Positions 61,808-64,000 of a DNA stretch of 64,000 nt are shown in pieces. The notes under the pieces were generated by a model, which searched no databases, was not told the origin of the DNA, and was given only the letters and a program-made list of their open reading frames with translations. How positions within the stretch are numbered: position 1 is the first letter of the stretch; every line of letters starts with the position of its first letter. The translations under genes were made by a program, and so were the position numbers. Source of the DNA: CAYLJV01 sp964510375 (GTDB lineage: Archaea > Hadarchaeota > Hadarchaeia > Hadarchaeales > JAGGTB01); assembly GCA_964510375.1 (NCBI GenBank), contig CAZEBR010000002.1:1-64000 (forward strand), written 5' to 3'.

Positions 61808-61844
61808 AAGAATCGTGACGCAACGACTAGCTCCATTTAAATAA

Positions 61845-61857
61845 GACAAAATTTGTC
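61845..61857. promoter_or_regulatory. GACAAA/TTTGTC palindrome at the flavoprotein promoter
   Basis: GACAAA-A-TTTGTC is a perfect 6-1-6 palindrome next to the TATA-like CATTTAAATAAG (61834-61845), and a third GACAAA half-site follows at 61868-61873. Possible operator of the gene starting at 61894. Confidence 0.32.
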
Positions 61858-61893
61858 GGGCGTTATAGACAAACTTTTTATATAAAAACAGGT

Positions 61894-63276
61894 ATGAGTG
61901 GGAAGGGTCAAACTCTGACGGACGTAATTATTATAGGGGCGGGGCCTGCTGGCCTCTTCGCCGCGAAGAAACTGGCGGAAGAATCCGACCTTTCAGTTGA
62001 AATTATAGAGAAAGGAAAATCGATCAAGGAGAGGAGAAGCCCCTACGAGGAGAACGACAAGTCTCTCGAATCGGAATCGTACGACGTAATGCAGGGCGTC
62101 GGCGGAACCGGTCTCATGTCGGACGGCACGCTGAACCTGAGTCCGTACATAGGGGGCGATCTGACGAGATTCGTAAGCGGGAGAGAGGCAAAAAGGATAA
62201 TAAACGAGATAGACTCCGTATTTCAAGAACACGGAGCTCCGAAGAGAGTTTACGGCGAAAACACTAAAAAAACCGAAGAACTTGCCAGAAAAGCCGCCGC
62301 AGCCGATGTAAAGTTTATCCCGATCAGGCAGAGGCACATGGGATCCGAAAACCTGCCCGACATAATCACTTCCCTTAAGAAATACCTCGAAGAAAAAGGT
62401 GTAAAGTTCAGGCTCAGAACCAAAGTGAACGAGATAGAGAAGGACGGAGTAATAGCGGACGGGGAAAAAATCGAAGCTGACTACATTCTGGCCTCGCCGG
62501 GAAGGACCGGGGCCGTATGGTTGTCCGAACAGGCCGAAAAACTCGGATTGAATATTTCTCACGGCGCAATAGACGTCGGGGTCCGAGTGGAGGTTCCGTC
62601 GATCCTGATGGAGCCCGTGATAGAAGTCAGTCGAGATCCCAAGTTCCATATCAGATCTCAATCGTTCGATGACTTTATCCGAACATTCTGCACGAATCAC
62701 GAAGGATTCATAGTGAAGGAAAAATACGACGACTACGTGGGAGTTAACGGACATTCCCTCAAATCGAAGAAGTCCAATAATACCAACTTTGCCTTTTTGT
62801 CCAGAGTGAAGCTCACAGAACCCGTCACGAACACGACCGCTTATGGAGAATCCATAGGACGATTGGCGACTACCATCGGAGGCGGAAGGCCGGTCGTGCA
62901 GAGGTTGGGCGATCTCAGACACGGGCAGAGGTCAACCCCCAGCAGAATCGAACGGGGACATGTGGAGCCCACGCTGAAGGACGTCACGCCGGGCGACATC
63001 TCGATGGCATTGCCGGGCAGAATTGTGACCAGCCTTCAGGAGGCCTTAGACCAACTGGACAACGTGATACCGGGAGTCGCCTCCAACTCCACACTACTGT
63101 ACGCTCCCGAAGTGAAACTGTACGCGATGCAGATATCGGTGAATGACAAGATGCAGACCGACCAAGAAAACCTCTTCGTCGCAGGGGACGGTGCAGGACT
63201 ATCAAGGGACATAGTCAATGCGAGCGCGACCGGAATACTGGCCGCCCGCGGAATAATGGAAAATGCAGGTAAGTAA
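61894..63276 (+). CDS. COG2509-type FAD-dependent protein
   Basis: 460 residues. FAD loop DVIIIGAGPAGLFAAKKLAE at the N-terminus, a GVGGTGLMSDGTLNLSPYIGG segment and the final VAGDGAGLSRDIVNASATGILAA helix fit the uncharacterised COG2509 dehydrogenases found in many archaea. No NAD-binding second Rossmann motif is clear. The start codon sits beside a TATA-like element; a leader of about 25 nt from the upstream TATA is assumed. Confidence 0.85.
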   Translation: MSGKGQTLTDVIIIGAGPAGLFAAKKLAEESDLSVEIIEKGKSIKERRSPYEENDKSLESESYDVMQGVGGTGLMSDGTLNLSPYIGGDLTRFVSGREAKRIINEIDSVFQEHGAPKRVYGENTKKTEELARKAAAADVKFIPIRQRHMGSENLPDIITSLKKYLEEKGVKFRLRTKVNEIEKDGVIADGEKIEADYILASPGRTGAVWLSEQAEKLGLNISHGAIDVGVRVEVPSILMEPVIEVSRDPKFHIRSQSFDDFIRTFCTNHEGFIVKEKYDDYVGVNGHSLKSKKSNNTNFAFLSRVKLTEPVTNTTAYGESIGRLATTIGGGRPVVQRLGDLRHGQRSTPSRIERGHVEPTLKDVTPGDISMALPGRIVTSLQEALDQLDNVIPGVASNSTLLYAPEVKLYAMQISVNDKMQTDQENLFVAGDGAGLSRDIVNASATGILAARGIMENAGK

Positions 63277-63450
63277 AACAGTAGAAGAACTGAATCTTTC
63301 TACGATGAAAGAGCCAACGGACTTATATTCCTACCTTTAAATAACCAAAAAATCAAGTCAGGCAGAACTCTAAAGAGAAAAAATAAATTCTGAACAAACA
63401 AAATCCAACCAAGTAGTAAACCTTGGAGATTAAACAAAGGGAACCAAAAG

Positions 63451-63588
63451 ATGATTCAGCTGGGCCTTGAGTACATCAAAATGAGTACGCCCTACTTGGA
63501 AAGGGGCCTCACGTACTTCGCCATCGTGGGGATCCTGCTGGCGATATGGATTCTGCTTAGATACAAAAACTTTGATCTATGGGAATAA
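63451..63588 (+). CDS. Small single-helix membrane peptide
   Basis: 45 residues, ATG 63451 to TAA: a short amphipathic start, one strongly hydrophobic helix (YFAIVGILLAIWILL) and a charged tail RYKNFDLWE. GGGA lies 8 nt upstream and the codon pattern looks normal. Positive-inside rule puts the C-terminus in the cytosol. No family is recognised. Confidence 0.5.
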   Translation: MIQLGLEYIKMSTPYLERGLTYFAIVGILLAIWILLRYKNFDLWE

Positions 63589-63644
63589 CTCCGTCCCCTT
63601 CTCGGCACAAAATCGTCTAAAACTCAATAAAATTGAACGTATCT

Positions 63645-64000
63645 TCAATCGCCGAATGAAGTTCCCAAAGCCCTCGCCGTCTCGACAAGCTGTCCGGAGG
63701 AATCAACATTTCTCTGACAGTCAGCAGCCTTTCGAAGAGGAACCGTTTCGATTTCGGTGCCCCGCAAGGATACCATGGAACCGAACTCCCCCCGAACTAC
63801 AGCATCGAGGGCTTCGTATCCGAATCTGGTGGCCAAAACCCTGTCCCTCGCCGTTGGCGTGCCTCCTCGCTGAACGTGCCCCAGAACGGTGGATCTCGTT
63901 TCCACCCTAGTTCGCTCCTCTATCTCGTCCGCAATGTAGGAACTTATACCGCCCAAGCGTCTAGAATCGTAGCTCTCCTCCACACGCTCGCGCTCGGCGT
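63645..64000 (-). CDS. pfkA: ATP-dependent 6-phosphofructokinase (PfkA type), N-terminus outside window
   Basis: Only the C-terminal 118 residues are in view, entering from the right edge. The substrate-binding segment STVLGHVQRGGTPTARDRVLATRFG is diagnostic of the bacterial-type PFK-A family, while most euryarchaea use ADP-PFK. The frame continues to base 64000 (RERVEESYDSRRLGG in front). PPi- or ATP-dependence cannot be decided from this part. Confidence 0.9.
   Translation of the reverse strand, partial: AERERVEESYDSRRLGGISSYIADEIEERTRVETRSTVLGHVQRGGTPTARDRVLATRFGYEALDAVVRGEFGSMVSLRGTEIETVPLRKAADCQRNVDSSGQLVETARALGTSFGD

Noticed and set aside
61993..62922. Minus-strand open frame of 309 codons over the COG2509 gene
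   Set aside because: Antisense shadow without motifs; the plus-strand protein has two FAD motifs.
1..64000. CRISPR array, prophage, rRNA operon or intact insertion sequence
   Set aside because: No spaced repeats, phage structural genes, rRNA conserved segments or complete transposase were found on reading through.

Overview
The window is archaeal. It carries TFB, RNA polymerase subunit K, archaeal DnaG, aPelota, FEN-1, CarS and geranylgeranyl reductase (isoprenoid lipids), a probable tetraether synthase, and Sep-tRNA:Cys-tRNA synthase. Proteins are strongly Asp/Glu-rich and GC is moderate, which fits a halophilic or salt-adapted uncultured euryarchaeote; an MSBL1-like lineage is my best guess, by inference only. 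Two 10-N runs (22503-22512, 53360-53369) and two probable frameshifts show a draft assembly.

Layout. 1-3546: end of an arginine operon (argG-argH-argC). 3929-7945: isolated housekeeping genes (flavoprotein, MoaD-like protein, ADP-forming acyl-CoA synthetase alpha, EngB, SfsA). 7966-11861: a thiol-redox neighbourhood with two thioredoxins, an ArsR-type regulator, a disulfide reductase, a zinc-ribbon miniprotein and ArsC-like phosphatase; two nearly identical 18-bp palindromes next to TATA boxes tie it into one regulon. 11986-15250: Thi4 thiazole synthase, tRNA-Cys, an E1-like MoeB/ThiF enzyme, SepCysS and a 60-residue protein that may be a stand-alone SepCysE-like adaptor. 15390-19511: small regulators and metY-metX (MetX fused to CBS domains) behind a perfect inverted repeat. 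19864-25141: UPF0200, UPF0201, an MtnA/aIF2B-like isomerase, RNase Z (frameshifted here), TrmG10 and PRPP synthetase.

25299-31286 is a complete BMP-type nucleoside/sugar ABC importer plus a zinc dehydrogenase. 31388-35514 holds a frameshifted radical SAM activase-like gene, an MBL hydrolase, DUF504, VIT1-type and CaCA-type transporters, and rubrerythrin. 35641-41000 is the least explained part: two unknown cytosolic proteins converge on a six-gene operon of single-TM, pilin-like surface proteins ending in a 753-residue protein, with no ATPase or platform gene nearby. 41071-49476 returns to core functions (PopT/DUF368, aPelota, RimI, DnaG, polyprenol kinase-like, UPF0292, phosphoribosyltransferase, CarS, UPF0282).

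49530-64000 has a TrmB regulator divergent from a Tes-like radical SAM enzyme, then rpoK, fen, pcm, a Trm112-like mini-protein, an epimerase, AMMECR1, Mut7-C, a MinD with an altered P-loop, geranylgeranyl reductase, tfb, DUF429, a phosphoesterase, a COG2509-type flavoprotein, a 45-residue membrane peptide and the end of a bacterial-type phosphofructokinase. Lipid biosynthesis recurs: Tes, geranylgeranyl reductase, CarS, polyprenol kinase and polyprenyl-phosphate transporter. No CRISPR array, intact insertion sequence, prophage or rRNA was seen.
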